From assembly GCF_000746255.1 (NCBI RefSeq), contig NZ_JQKW01000006.1, forward strand, positions 1-64,000: 64,000 nucleotides of DNA. Direction: 5' to 3'. Within the stretch, counting starts at the first letter, position 1; every line of letters begins with the position of its first letter. The position numbers and the translations under genes were made by a program. Below the pieces are notes generated by a model that was not told the DNA's origin, searched no databases, and saw only the letters and a list, made by a program, of their open reading frames with translations. The stretch comes from Thermodesulfobacterium hydrogeniphilum. Its GTDB lineage: Bacteria; Desulfobacterota; Thermodesulfobacteria; Thermodesulfobacteriales; Thermodesulfobacteriaceae. Positions 41,001 to 47,757 of the stretch are shown piece after piece.

Positions 41001-41066
41001 GAATATAAAAAATACTGGATTGATAATATAGAAACAGCTCTTAAAAATATTTTAAATTTTTCTTAA
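38040..41066 (+). CDS. res: Type III restriction enzyme, helicase-nuclease (Res) subunit
   Basis: The 1008-residue protein is a superfamily 2 translocase with a nuclease. Motifs in order: Walker A ATGSGKT (residues 145-151), DEAH box LDEAHKG (264-267), NFSATFTD, FYEGWDSNRPNVIMF and the arginine-finger motif QSVGRGVRIGP. At the C terminus PDFIFWL (from 918) and IDPKG (938-941) form a PD-(D/E)xK-type nuclease site. It needs Mod to act. It looks intact, and ATG 38040 follows AAGAGAT. TIR and membrane-protein genes separate it from mod. Confidence 0.92.
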   Translation: MEQKTHKTKIYLQEMIEDLRFENLSPNWISFDFKTFSKTKTLWDYQENALKNAIKVLWKYYEDFADYQKYEDPDIDKERKRKFYEWYKDNGLDLKIDLEFDEGSKLLKLLEDYYPVEEFSHRRNGKKKFRISYEHFINRMCFWMATGSGKTLVIVKLIQILRDLIKREEIPPNDILILTHRDDLIEQLKRHVNEFNHVNSHEIFIKLRELKEYDMVKREHPSIFREKEITVFYYRSDNLSDEQKDKIIDFKNYDNNGKWYIFLDEAHKGDKQESKRQHIYSILSRNGFLFNFSATFTDPRDVITTAFEFNLSSYVKGGYGKHILILEQEVRAFRDRKEKYEDYNSEEKQKIVLKSLILLTYVKKFYEKLSRHEFKLYHKPLLITLVNSVNIEDADLKLFFREIEKIGKGEINESILNSAINELWEELKKEPEFMFEEENLKIDEDTFKNIKFEDILKCVFNSSSTGGIEILIRPSDKKQMAFKLKTADKPFALIKIGDISKWLREEFSGYEINERFDDEGYFETLNRDDSDINILMGSRSFYEGWDSNRPNVIMFINIGTGADAKKFILQSVGRGVRIGPIKNKRKRIKFLYNNKEIDEGLYKKIKDFVLPLETLFIFGTNRNAIKAVIKELKTQAKKEGEELIGTLFTIADYAKNKKLLIPKYREVDYLLIKKREIAKFGISKEDFELLKRFIDFLDDDRILLLRYNTEPEKIKILKQSLQDKNKYYRIETNKSFRNVDLIIQRIFNYFSIVPEEVDRLKELENEIKHFKNIKVYIEEIDELKKEIEKVKNYPKLLKELTSQYGKIPPEEYIKKSQELKKEEIFEIDDKKIKIKYIMNHYYLPMVMTEEEKIQYITHIIKTKSEVRFIEHLEKYLSREDNIFKEFEWWVFSKINEHLDEVYIPYYSPNENKIAHFKPDFIFWLKPKNSNRYCILFIDPKGTEYRDADRKIEGYKEILEGKEFRYGNEFVKIFLFYYTRDTHRIPQNEYKKYWIDNIETALKNILNFS

Positions 41067-41075
41067 AACCAAAAA

Positions 41076-41300
41076 ATGATAGTAAGTTTAATCATTTATC
41101 CAATCACTACCGCCTTTGATGCCATCTCTTTTAACGCCCTCGGCTTAACCGAAGAAGAACGCAAAGAAGTTTATTGAGTGGTTATAAACTACCTTACAAA
41201 AGCATTTAAAGGTAAACATTTAGATTTAAAAATTACAACCATAAAACAATACATGGGAGCCATATTTTATCAAAAACAAGACTATAAAGAGGCAACATGA
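41076..41300 (+). pseudogene. Scrap of a restriction/methylase-type C terminus
   Basis: One frame reads IYPITTAFDAISFNALGLTEEERKEVY, meets TGA at 41175, continues for 40 codons and ends at TGA 41298. The FDAISFNALGLTEEERKEVY stretch resembles the closing segment of large N6-adenine methylase/restriction proteins; this is by eye only. It is the first recognisable piece in the 970-base gap between res and the PIN gene. Confidence 0.45.
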
Positions 41301-41333
41301 TTAAGAACGAAGTATTTGCTGCCTTTGAAATAA

Positions 41334-41446
41334 AAAAATACAGCTCAGTGGTGCAGAAACACAATGGTTCAAGAAGGTCTTTTAAACTCTGATTTTCCTA
41401 AAGGCATCTAGGAAATTAGTAAAAAAGGAATAGAATATTTGAAAAA
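41334..41446 (+). repeat. 113-bp direct repeat, copy 1 (broken winged-helix fragment)
   Basis: This stretch is identical to 42927-43039 except for one base (A at 41410, G at 43003). The difference turns a Trp codon into TAG, so this copy cannot encode the full fragment (CRNTMVQEGLLNSDFPKGI, stop, EISKKGIEYLKK). The encoded piece looks like an Mrr N-terminal winged helix. Flanks of the two copies differ. Confidence 0.85.
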
Positions 41447-41481
41447 GCAAAGCTTTCGGGTTAATTTAAAAAAGCGATTCC

Positions 41482-41855
41482 TTAATTTAATCCACCCCTG
41501 AGAACTTTCAGTAATTCCCTATACAAATCACTGCTCCTTTTATTATACCTGAATTCAAGCTCTTTCAAATACAAAGGAAAGAGCAAAAGAACTGGCACTT
41601 CAAGCTCAAAGAATTTCAGGGCTAAGAGAAATTTTGAGAAGCTTACTTTTATTTTTTTCAAGGATGCTTCCTTTTCTTGTACTCCATTCTCTTTTGCACC
41701 TGTAGCATTTGTAGGTGTTTCTTTTTACTTTTCCATAGTTGCTGGGTTTCACAGTAGGGACAGCTGATGAATGTTTTCAAGATTCCTTTTTCTCTCAAGA
41801 ACTTTTCAGCTTTATTTTCATCTGTTATAATGTCCATGTGTTTTACACTCTCCAT
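41482..41855 (-). pseudogene. IS1595-like transposase remnant, frameshifted and internally deleted
   Basis: On the minus strand the gene starts at 41855 behind AGGGAGGTGG and encodes an N-terminal zinc ribbon: ISCPYCETQQLW, then after a frameshift near 41738 RNTYKCYRCKREWSTRKGSI. After a second shift it reads KIKVSFSKFLLALKFFELEV, and then jumps to a C-terminal segment, KELEFRYNKRSSDLYRELL, ending at TAA 41482. The catalytic DDE middle is missing. AAGCGATT flanks it at 41472-41479 and 41948-41955, the eight-base duplication size expected of the family, though this may be chance. Terminal repeats are not clear. Confidence 0.65.
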
Positions 41856-41988
41856 TTTCCACCTCCCTTTTTAGATATATTTTACCAAGGGATGAATGAT
41901 TTTAATCAATCGCCTAGGGGGAATTTCCCGAGGTTTTAGAATTTTTAAAGCGATTAAATGGAAAGAATATAAAGCTTGTTATATAAAG

Positions 41989-42017
41989 TTGAAAAATAAA
42001 GATTTTTAATTTATAAT
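41989..42017 (+). promoter_or_regulatory. Sigma-70 promoter of the PIN toxin-antitoxin operon
   Basis: TTGAAA (41989-41994) and TATAAT (42012-42017) with exactly 17 bases between. Transcription should begin near 42024, 16 bases before the PIN ATG, with AAAGGAAA as ribosome-binding site. It lies just outside the transposase remnant. Confidence 0.75.
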
Positions 42018-42039
42018 CCGTTTTAAAAGGAAAAAACAA

Positions 42040-42489
42040 ATGAAAATTTATATGGATTGCTGTTGTTTAAATAGACCTTTTGATGACCAAACTAATCCTA
42101 TTATTCATCTTGAAGCTGAAGCAATAAAAATTATATTATCTTTATGCGAACAAGGAGTTTTTACATTAGTATCAAGTGAAGTTTTAAAATTTGAAATAGA
42201 AAAAACTCCAGATATTTTAAAAAAAGAAAAATTAAAAATTTTAGAACAGCTTGCTCAAGAAGTAATAAAAATAAATGACGAAATAGAAACCAGAGCAGAG
42301 TATTTTGAAAGTTCAGGAATTCAATCTTTTGATGCTTTACACTTAGCTTGTGCAGAATGGGGAGCAGATATTCTTCTCACTGTAGATAAAGCTTTTTTAA
42401 AGAAAGCAAACAAGATAAGAGATTTAAAAATAGAAATAAAAAATCCATTAGAATGGTTAAAAGAGGTATATTATGGAGAAGATAGTTAA
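42040..42489 (+). CDS. PIN-domain ribonuclease, probable toxin
   Basis: The 149-residue product is a PIN-domain protein: acidic residues in IYMDCCCLNRPFDD, SSEVLKFEIEKT, SFDALHLACAEWGADILLTVDKAF form the usual metal-binding set. This MDxxCLNRPFDD subgroup normally pairs with a short downstream protein, as found here (17-base overlap). The pair probably forms a toxin-antitoxin system with RNase activity. It has its own promoter. Confidence 0.85.
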   Translation: MKIYMDCCCLNRPFDDQTNPIIHLEAEAIKIILSLCEQGVFTLVSSEVLKFEIEKTPDILKKEKLKILEQLAQEVIKINDEIETRAEYFESSGIQSFDALHLACAEWGADILLTVDKAFLKKANKIRDLKIEIKNPLEWLKEVYYGEDS

Positions 42490-42682
42490 TTACAAAACAG
42501 GAATAGAGATTCATAAGGAAGGTTATAAAATATTAGCTAAGGAATTAGGAATAGTAAATTTTATAAGATTTATTCAAGAGTTTGAAATAGGAGAAGGTGA
42601 TTATACTAAAGATAGACATAAATGGCAGGATAAATATACAGTAGAAAAAATAGTAAAAGAAGTAAAAAAGAAAAACTTTTAA
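42473..42682 (+). CDS. Small partner (putative antitoxin) of the PIN protein
   Basis: A 69-residue protein. The segment ILAKELGIVNFIRFIQEFEIGEGDYTKDRHKW matches small proteins that regularly sit beside this PIN subgroup (pattern LGxxxxxRFxQxFExGxGDYTxxRHxW). It overlaps the PIN gene by 17 bases and ends in a Lys-rich helix. The antitoxin role is inferred from pairing. Unusually for antitoxins it is the second gene. Confidence 0.75.
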   Translation: MEKIVNYKTGIEIHKEGYKILAKELGIVNFIRFIQEFEIGEGDYTKDRHKWQDKYTVEKIVKEVKKKNF

Positions 42683-42684
42683 AT

Positions 42685-42774
42685 ATGCCTCTCAACCTGG
42701 TTCAATTTGGTAAGGATGTTATAGATCAATTTGGGCGCTATAATAATACGTATCGGAAGCTGTTTAGTTCTTGA
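42685..42774 (+). pseudogene. Scrap of a DEAD/DEAH helicase N terminus
   Basis: Twenty-nine codons reading MPLNLVQFGKDVIDQFGRYN and then a few more before TGA at 42772. The pattern MxLNPxxFxxxVIxxFxRYQ is the N terminus of large defence-associated Lhr/MrfA-type helicases. A further short open stretch up to 42866 (ALALIDILLPWEKDKL) has no recognisable family. Both are probably leftovers of deleted genes. Confidence 0.4.
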
Positions 42775-42863
42775 TTTATGAGCCGCTCACGAGCACTCGC
42801 CTTAATTGACATTCTTTTACCGTGGGAAAAAGATAAACTTTTAAGAGCAAAGGCTCAAGCTAA

Positions 42864-43070
42864 ATGAAAGACAAATTAAACGAATACGATTATCAAGTTT
42901 TATCTTTTAATAATACAGTCCGCTGGAAAAATACAGCTCAGTGGTGCAGAAACACAATGGTTCAAGAAGGTCTTTTAAACTCTGATTTTCCTAAAGGCAT
43001 CTGGGAAATTAGTAAAAAAGGAATAGAATATTTGAAAAAAGCAGAGCTCTTGGGTCGATTGAAGAATTAA
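42864..43070 (+). pseudogene. Mrr N-terminal-type winged-helix fragment; contains repeat copy 2
   Basis: A 68-residue open frame: NNTVRWKNTAQWCRNTMVQ, GLLNSDFPKGIWEISKKGIEYL. It resembles the N-terminal winged helix of Mrr-type restriction proteins (pattern TVxWARxxLKxAGLLExPxRGVWxITxKG) but lacks any nuclease domain. No good ribosome-binding site is present. Bases 42927-43039 are the intact partner of the direct repeat at 41334-41446. Probably the surviving piece of a larger gene. Confidence 0.5.
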
Positions 43071-43083
43071 AGATTTTTAGCTC

Positions 43084-43111
43084 TTGATTTTTAAGTTTCT
43101 TTACCTATAAT
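43084..43111 (+). promoter_or_regulatory. Sigma-70 promoter of the vapBC-type operon
   Basis: TTGATT (43084-43089) and TATAAT (43106-43111), 16-base spacer. The ATG at 43143 lies about 25 bases after the expected start of transcription, behind TTGGAG. Antitoxin autorepression at this site is likely by analogy with other AbrB-type systems. Confidence 0.7.
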
Positions 43112-43142
43112 AAAAAGTAGAAATTTTAATTTGGAGTAAAAA

Positions 43143-43385
43143 ATGGAGAGATTGGTAAGGATATCTTCTAAAGGACAGGTTACTATTCCTAAAAAAATTC
43201 GTGAAGTTTTAGGGACAGACTTGATTAAATTTAAAATTATAGAAGGAAAGGTTATTATTGAACCGGTAAAAGATGTAGGAGGAATTTTCAAAAAATATGT
43301 TAAAAAAAGCCTATCTTTTGAAGAAGAGCGGGAGCATGCATGGGAAAAAGTAGCAAATGAGTACCGTGATTTTTCCAGACACTAA
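43143..43385 (+). CDS. vapB: AbrB/SpoVT-family antitoxin (VapB-type)
   Basis: The 80-residue protein opens with the swapped-hairpin DNA-binding fold: LVRISSKGQVTIPKKIREVLG, then IKFKIIEGKVIIEPV. The C-terminal half (SLSFEEEREHAWEKVANEY) would wrap the toxin. The overlap of 29 bases with the following PIN gene is the standard vapBC layout. A decayed look-alike of its tail lies at 43951-44064. Confidence 0.85.
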   Translation: MERLVRISSKGQVTIPKKIREVLGTDLIKFKIIEGKVIIEPVKDVGGIFKKYVKKSLSFEEEREHAWEKVANEYRDFSRH

Positions 43386-43749
43386 TGTAATTTTACGCTA
43401 TCTTTTAGCTGACAATGAAAAGCAGTATCAAGAAATTTATCCATTTTTTGAATATCTAAAGAATGGAACACAGAAAGCTATTTTACTTTCGGAAGTTTTA
43501 CTAGAAACTTTTTATGTTCTTACAAAAACATACAAAATTCCTGATAAAGAAGCTGCAGATGCTTTGAAGAACCTTCTTTTGTATAAGGGAGTTATTAATA
43601 AAGATAAAGAAGTGCTTTTAGAGGCTTTTGAATTATTTATTGAAAGCCGTGGATTAAGCTTGCTTGACTGTTTTCTTTGTATAAAAGCCAAAAACAAAAA
43701 AGGGAAAGTATTAACTTTTGACGAAAAGCTTCATAAGAAGTGCACTTGA
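43357..43749 (+). CDS. vapC: PIN-domain toxin (VapC-type)
   Basis: The 130-residue PIN ribonuclease has the acidic set in FPDTNVILRYLL, SEVLLETFYVL, LSLLDCFLCIKAK and KVLTFDEKL. ATG 43357 overlaps the antitoxin; GTG 43366, directly before IFPDTN, is an alternative. VapC toxins cleave tRNA or rRNA; the target here is unknown. The ribosome-binding site GGGAAAAAG lies within vapB. Confidence 0.85.
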   Translation: MSTVIFPDTNVILRYLLADNEKQYQEIYPFFEYLKNGTQKAILLSEVLLETFYVLTKTYKIPDKEAADALKNLLLYKGVINKDKEVLLEAFELFIESRGLSLLDCFLCIKAKNKKGKVLTFDEKLHKKCT

Positions 43750-43865
43750 AAATTTGCGTATTAGTAAAAAGTTCCCGGTCAGAACCCAAAATCTCAAAAA
43801 TAAATTCTATAAGATCATTTATTTTACATGGTCAAAGAAAGGTGGGAAGGTAATTTAGGCTCTTC

Positions 43866-43892
43866 TGCCCCCTCCTTATTTTGTAGGGGGCA
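43866..43892. repeat. GC-rich inverted repeat in an otherwise gene-free stretch
   Basis: TGCCCCCT (43866-43873) and AGGGGGCA (43885-43892) form a perfect eight-base stem with an 11-base loop. It stands out in this AT-rich window. No T run follows on either strand, so it does not look like a terminator. The gap 43750-43950 shows nothing else. Confidence 0.6.
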
Positions 43893-43950
43893 ACTGGTGA
43901 GAAATATCGGAAGTAAGAAGATTAAAAACATAATGGACTTTAGATGTGGG

Positions 43951-44064
43951 CGGAGACGAGAACTTGCGTGGAAAAAAGTAGCCTCACGAATGAAATCCTC
44001 AAGAGTAACTTCTTCAAGATTATTAAAAGAATTGAAATTTGACAAAGTGGTTTATAAATTATAA
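43951..44064 (+). pseudogene. Possible decayed antitoxin tail
   Basis: The reading frame here contains RRRELAWKKVASRMKSSR, similar to the EREHAWEKVANEY tail of the neighbouring VapB, and ends with ELKFDKVVYKL at 44062-44064. No AbrB fold precedes it. The upstream part of the same frame (from 43828) has no protein-like character. It may be what is left of a second vapBC pair. Confidence 0.35.
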
Positions 44065-44067
44065 AAT
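44039..44067 (+). promoter_or_regulatory. Sigma-70 promoter of the DsrE-like gene
   Basis: TTGACA (44039-44044) and TAAAAT (44062-44067) with 17 bases between: a full -35 and five of six at -10. Expected transcription start is near 44074, leaving a leader of about 58 bases before ATG 44132. Confidence 0.75.
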
Positions 44068-44131
44068 TAGAATTCATAAGAAGAATATATTAATAAAATA
44101 AAAATATACAAAATTTGAGGATAAGGCTATT

Positions 44132-44449
44132 ATGGCTGATTTAAAACTTCTTATACATGTTCCAGATTCTAAGAGGTTTGAACCTGTTTTAAAGATTACT
44201 AAAAATTCTGTGCTTGCGATGGAAGAAGGAAAAAATTTTAAGATAAGAATTTTTGCTAATTTTGAAGGTATAACCGTTTTTAATGATTTTAGCAGATTTG
44301 AAGCCCTTTTCAGAGAAGCTCTTGAAAAAGGAGTTAAGGTCTATTTTTGCGAAGATGCTCTAAAAGGATTTAATATTTTCTTTAAAAAATTTCCGAAAGG
44401 TGAAAAGATTGTTTCTGGAGGTATAGTGGCGCTTGTGGAATGGCAGTAA
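44132..44449 (+). CDS. DsrE-family protein
   Basis: The 105-residue product looks like the small DsrE/YchN-type sulfur-carrier fold: LKLLIHVPDSKRFEPVLKI, then a hydrophobic core, and GVKVYFCEDALKGFNI with one Cys where several family members carry the persulfide Cys, ending SGGIVALVEWQ. Family members handle sulfur transfer, but many are uncharacterised. It has its own promoter, faces the convergent debranching-enzyme gene and has no dsr genes beside it. Confidence 0.7.
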   Translation: MADLKLLIHVPDSKRFEPVLKITKNSVLAMEEGKNFKIRIFANFEGITVFNDFSRFEALFREALEKGVKVYFCEDALKGFNIFFKKFPKGEKIVSGGIVALVEWQ

Positions 44450-44481
44450 GAAGATTATAAATATATAAAGCTCAAAAATAT

Positions 44482-46590
44482 TTATTTTTCTATAAAGATT
44501 TTTACTTCTCCTTTTTTATCAATTACATTTACTATTACATCTTCGCCATATTTTTTAAAATACAAATCCACCTTTCCATTTTTTACTTTTAAATCTTTAA
44601 TCCAGACTTCTTCAAGAAATTTAGGAAGAGAGGGTTTTTTAAAAAAAACAATGTTATCTTTTATATAAAGTCCTAAACAGGCCTGTAGAATTAAAAAGAC
44701 ACTTCCTGCAGCCCATGCTTGAGGATGACAGGCTACTGGATAATGAGTAGGTCCTTCATTAGCTCTTCTGGGAAATCCACAAAAAAGTTCAGGAATTCTA
44801 TGTAATTTGAAAAAAGTGCTTGCCTCAAATAAAGATTTTAAAATTCTTAAAGTACCATTTTTAAAACCATACAAAGAAAGTCCATAGGCTATAATAGCAT
44901 TATCATGAGGCCATATAGAACCATTATGATAAGAAAGAGGATTATATCTTTTTTCTAAAGAAGAAAGTGTTCTTATACCCCAACCTGAAAAAAAGTGTTT
45001 TTCAAAAAAAGAATTATAAATTTCCTTAGCTTTATTTAAAGGAATTGCTTCACAAAAAAGAAGATGCCCTGGATTACTACTTCTTACTTTACAAGGGCGT
45101 TTCTCTCCATCTAAAGCCAAAGCATAAAAATTTATATCTTCACACCAAAAAGCTTTATCTATTTTTTCTTTTAATTCTTCTGCCTCTTTTTCCCATTTTA
45201 AAGCTAAATTTTTTATCTCCAAAGCTCTTGCAATCTTAGCAGCTTCTTTTTTAGCTTTATAAGCATATCCTTGAACTTCTATCAAAGCAATAGGAGGCTT
45301 TGCTAACCTTCCATCTTTATAAAAAACACTATCCTCTGAATCCTTCCAACCTTTATTAGTTAAACCTATTTCTGAAGGGATATATTCTATAAATTTATCT
45401 TTATCCAGATCTCCATATTCATCTATCCATTTTATAGCTGATTTAATATTAGGCCAGATATCTTTTATAAATTCTAAATCACCGGTGCGATCCAAATAAT
45501 AACCTGCTAAAATTATGAAAAGAGGAGTTGCATCTACACTTCCATAATACCAGGAAAAGGGTATTTCTCCAGCTGTAGCCAGTTCACCTTTTCTTATTTC
45601 GTGGATAATTTTACCTGGTTGTGCATCTTTTTCAGGATCATTATCTTTTGCCTGTGTAGCTGCTAAAAAAGCCAAAGTTCCTTTTGCTATTTCAGGACAG
45701 ATCCACAAACACTCTAAAGCTGTAATAATTCCATCTCTGCCAAAAGGGGTATTAAACCAAGGAACTCCTGCAAAAGGATAAGGACCATAATAAGTATTAC
45801 TAATAAGCATTATTATATCAGCCCAGGATCTTTTTAGCCATTGATTAAATTGTTCATTAGAAGTATATATTTTGCAGGCACAATCCTCCCATTTTTTTAA
45901 ACGCTTTTTTATCAAAAACAAAGCCTGATTATAAGAAAGTTTTTTAGATTTTTCCCCTTCTATAAAGCATTTTATAATAAGATAAAAAGTAAAATTTTGT
46001 TGAGGTTTTAGTTTTATTTTAAAAATAGCCTTATCATGAGAAATAAAATCCGGTGATTGAGAAAAAGAAATTTCAGTAATTCTTTTTCTATTGTCAATCC
46101 CTTTATAAATAAAGTCAATTTGGTCTTTTTTTATTTGTGGAGGAAATATTTCCCCTCTTCTTTTTCTTTTAAATCCTCTTATTTCAAAAATATCTACAAA
46201 ATCACTTTCAAAATGAAAAGATAATTCAATTTCAACAGGTTCAATAAAAAAATTTTTCAAATATACCTTTTCATAACAACAATTTTTATGTAAGAATTTA
46301 CTTTTCCAGATATGAATACTACCTTGAGGAATAACCACTTTATCTTTATTTAAGATATCAAAATTTGTAAGATCTACTGTAAAAACAGAATTATCTTCTT
46401 TTATTGCTGAGCTTAAAAGCAAAGGCTTTTTTTTACAGATAAACATTTCATATTTGGAAAGGAACCTGGTCCCTTTATAATAAATGCCTTGTTCTCCTAA
46501 ACCTTTGGATTCAATATTCCCTAAGGAATCAAAAATAGCAAAACTTTCCTCATGTTTAAGAGTATAAGTTTCTGTAATAGAGTTTTCCAT
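44482..46590 (-). CDS. Glycogen-debranching / amylo-alpha-1,6-glucosidase family protein
   Basis: The 702-residue product has the two-domain plan of bacterial debranching enzymes of this type: an N-terminal beta domain (GDE_N type: GLGEQGIYYKGTRFLSKYEM) and a C-terminal (alpha/alpha)6 barrel with WFNTPFGRDGIITALECLW, FSWYYGSVDATPLF and GSIWPHDNAIIAYGL. It probably hydrolyses alpha-1,6 branches or trims alpha-glucans. It is the second gene after a GT4 glycosyltransferase (two-base gap), suggesting a shared alpha-glucan role. Confidence 0.88.
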   Translation of the reverse strand: MENSITETYTLKHEESFAIFDSLGNIESKGLGEQGIYYKGTRFLSKYEMFICKKKPLLLSSAIKEDNSVFTVDLTNFDILNKDKVVIPQGSIHIWKSKFLHKNCCYEKVYLKNFFIEPVEIELSFHFESDFVDIFEIRGFKRKRRGEIFPPQIKKDQIDFIYKGIDNRKRITEISFSQSPDFISHDKAIFKIKLKPQQNFTFYLIIKCFIEGEKSKKLSYNQALFLIKKRLKKWEDCACKIYTSNEQFNQWLKRSWADIIMLISNTYYGPYPFAGVPWFNTPFGRDGIITALECLWICPEIAKGTLAFLAATQAKDNDPEKDAQPGKIIHEIRKGELATAGEIPFSWYYGSVDATPLFIILAGYYLDRTGDLEFIKDIWPNIKSAIKWIDEYGDLDKDKFIEYIPSEIGLTNKGWKDSEDSVFYKDGRLAKPPIALIEVQGYAYKAKKEAAKIARALEIKNLALKWEKEAEELKEKIDKAFWCEDINFYALALDGEKRPCKVRSSNPGHLLFCEAIPLNKAKEIYNSFFEKHFFSGWGIRTLSSLEKRYNPLSYHNGSIWPHDNAIIAYGLSLYGFKNGTLRILKSLFEASTFFKLHRIPELFCGFPRRANEGPTHYPVACHPQAWAAGSVFLILQACLGLYIKDNIVFFKKPSLPKFLEEVWIKDLKVKNGKVDLYFKKYGEDVIVNVIDKKGEVKIFIEK

Positions 46591-46592
46591 AT

Positions 46593-47639
46593 TTATACAA
46601 CCTCGAGAAGGATTTCCTCTTTAACCAGAGTTTTATATACTTTTAAGTAATCTTCTGCCATTCTTCTTGCAGTAAACCTTTGTTCAAAACATATTCTACA
46701 AGCTTTTCTATCTATAGATGAAATATTATCCAAGGCTTTTATAGCTTCTTCTATACTATTTACTATATAACCAGTTTTTCCATTTTCTATAATTTCTGGC
46801 ACAGAACCACAATTCCATGCTACTACAGGGGTTCCACAGGCTAAAGCTTCTATCATCACCAACCCAAAAGGCTCAGGCCAATCTATAGGAAAAATTAGGG
46901 CATAGGCATTTCCTAAAAATTCATTTTTTTCTTTTTCCCCTATTTCTCCGATAAATTCTACCCAGGGATTTTTTAACATTGGTTTTATTATTTCATTAAA
47001 ATAGTTTTCATCTGCTTTGTCAACCTTAGCAGCAATTTTTAATTTCATACCAAATTTTTCGGCTATTTCAATAGCTCTATCAGGTCGTTTTTCAGGAGAA
47101 ATCCTTCCAAGAAAAGCCAAATATTTTTCTGATTCAGGATAGAATTTATAAAGGTCTTCAGGTAAGCCATGATATACTGTTGCTTGCCAATTTAGCCAAG
47201 GTAAAGGTTTCCTTTGAGAATTAGATATAGAAACAAAAGGGGCATCTTTAAAAATTTTAAATAAAGGTTTATATTCTGGAAGATCTAATCTGCCATGCAA
47301 AGTGCTTACAAATGGTGTTGAATGCCGAGTTGCTAAAGGCAAATGTAGATATTCTGTATGAAAATGAATAATATCAAACATATTAGCTCTTTTGTAAACT
47401 TCTTCAAACATATAAAGATGCCAGACTATAGGATCTTTAGTATTAGAGTCAAGTCTTAAAGCCTTTGGGCAAACAGGGATTAATTGTGCTTTGGTTTGAG
47501 AATCTGCACTTGCGAAGAGAATTACTTCGTGTCCTAATTTTACCAATTCTTCAGTAAGATAGGAAACAACCCTTTCTGTTCCTCCATAAAGTTTTGGTGG
47601 AACACTTTCATAAAGAGGAGAAACTTGCGCTATACGCAT
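46593..47639 (-). CDS. Family 4 glycosyltransferase
   Basis: A retaining GT-B enzyme, 348 residues from ATG 47639 (strong AAGGAGGGGAAT upstream); a longer frame upstream is not supported. The N-terminal half opens MRIAQVSPLYESVPPKLYGG, with the sugar-acceptor loop GGTERVVSYLTEELVKLGH. The C-terminal half holds FLGRISPEKRPDRAIEIA and the donor-binding EPFGLVMIEALACGTPVVA. It heads a two-gene operon with the debranching enzyme; sugar donor and product are unknown. Confidence 0.88.
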   Translation of the reverse strand: MRIAQVSPLYESVPPKLYGGTERVVSYLTEELVKLGHEVILFASADSQTKAQLIPVCPKALRLDSNTKDPIVWHLYMFEEVYKRANMFDIIHFHTEYLHLPLATRHSTPFVSTLHGRLDLPEYKPLFKIFKDAPFVSISNSQRKPLPWLNWQATVYHGLPEDLYKFYPESEKYLAFLGRISPEKRPDRAIEIAEKFGMKLKIAAKVDKADENYFNEIIKPMLKNPWVEFIGEIGEKEKNEFLGNAYALIFPIDWPEPFGLVMIEALACGTPVVAWNCGSVPEIIENGKTGYIVNSIEEAIKALDNISSIDRKACRICFEQRFTARRMAEDYLKVYKTLVKEEILLEVV

Positions 47640-47673
47640 GATTCCCCTCCTTATGAAAGTTTTCAAGGAATTT

Positions 47674-47702
47674 TTTATAAAAAATAAGAATATAATTGTA
47701 AA
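47674..47702 (-). promoter_or_regulatory. Sigma-70 promoter of the glycosyltransferase-debranching operon
   Basis: On the minus strand TTTACA (47702-47697) and TATAAA (47679-47674) are 17 bases apart, each matching five of six consensus bases. Expected start of transcription is near 47667, about 28 bases before the ATG. Confidence 0.7.
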
Positions 47703-47757
47703 AGACAAGTATTAAAAGAACAAATTGACACTTCCGAGATGTTATAATTTAGAATAA

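Noticed and set aside
41739-41939. Plus-strand open frame over the transposase remnant
   Set aside because: It is the complement of the IS1595-like zinc-ribbon coding sequence, which explains the bases; the plus-strand translation has no family features.
43828-44064. 78-residue plus-strand open frame taken as a gene
   Set aside because: The first half is not protein-like and is built partly from the GC-rich hairpin; only the last third resembles an antitoxin tail. A minus-strand frame over the same bases is no better.
47725-47748. TTGACA and TATAAT on the plus strand as a promoter
   Set aside because: The spacer is only 12 bases, too short for sigma-70, and the transcript would run antisense into parB.
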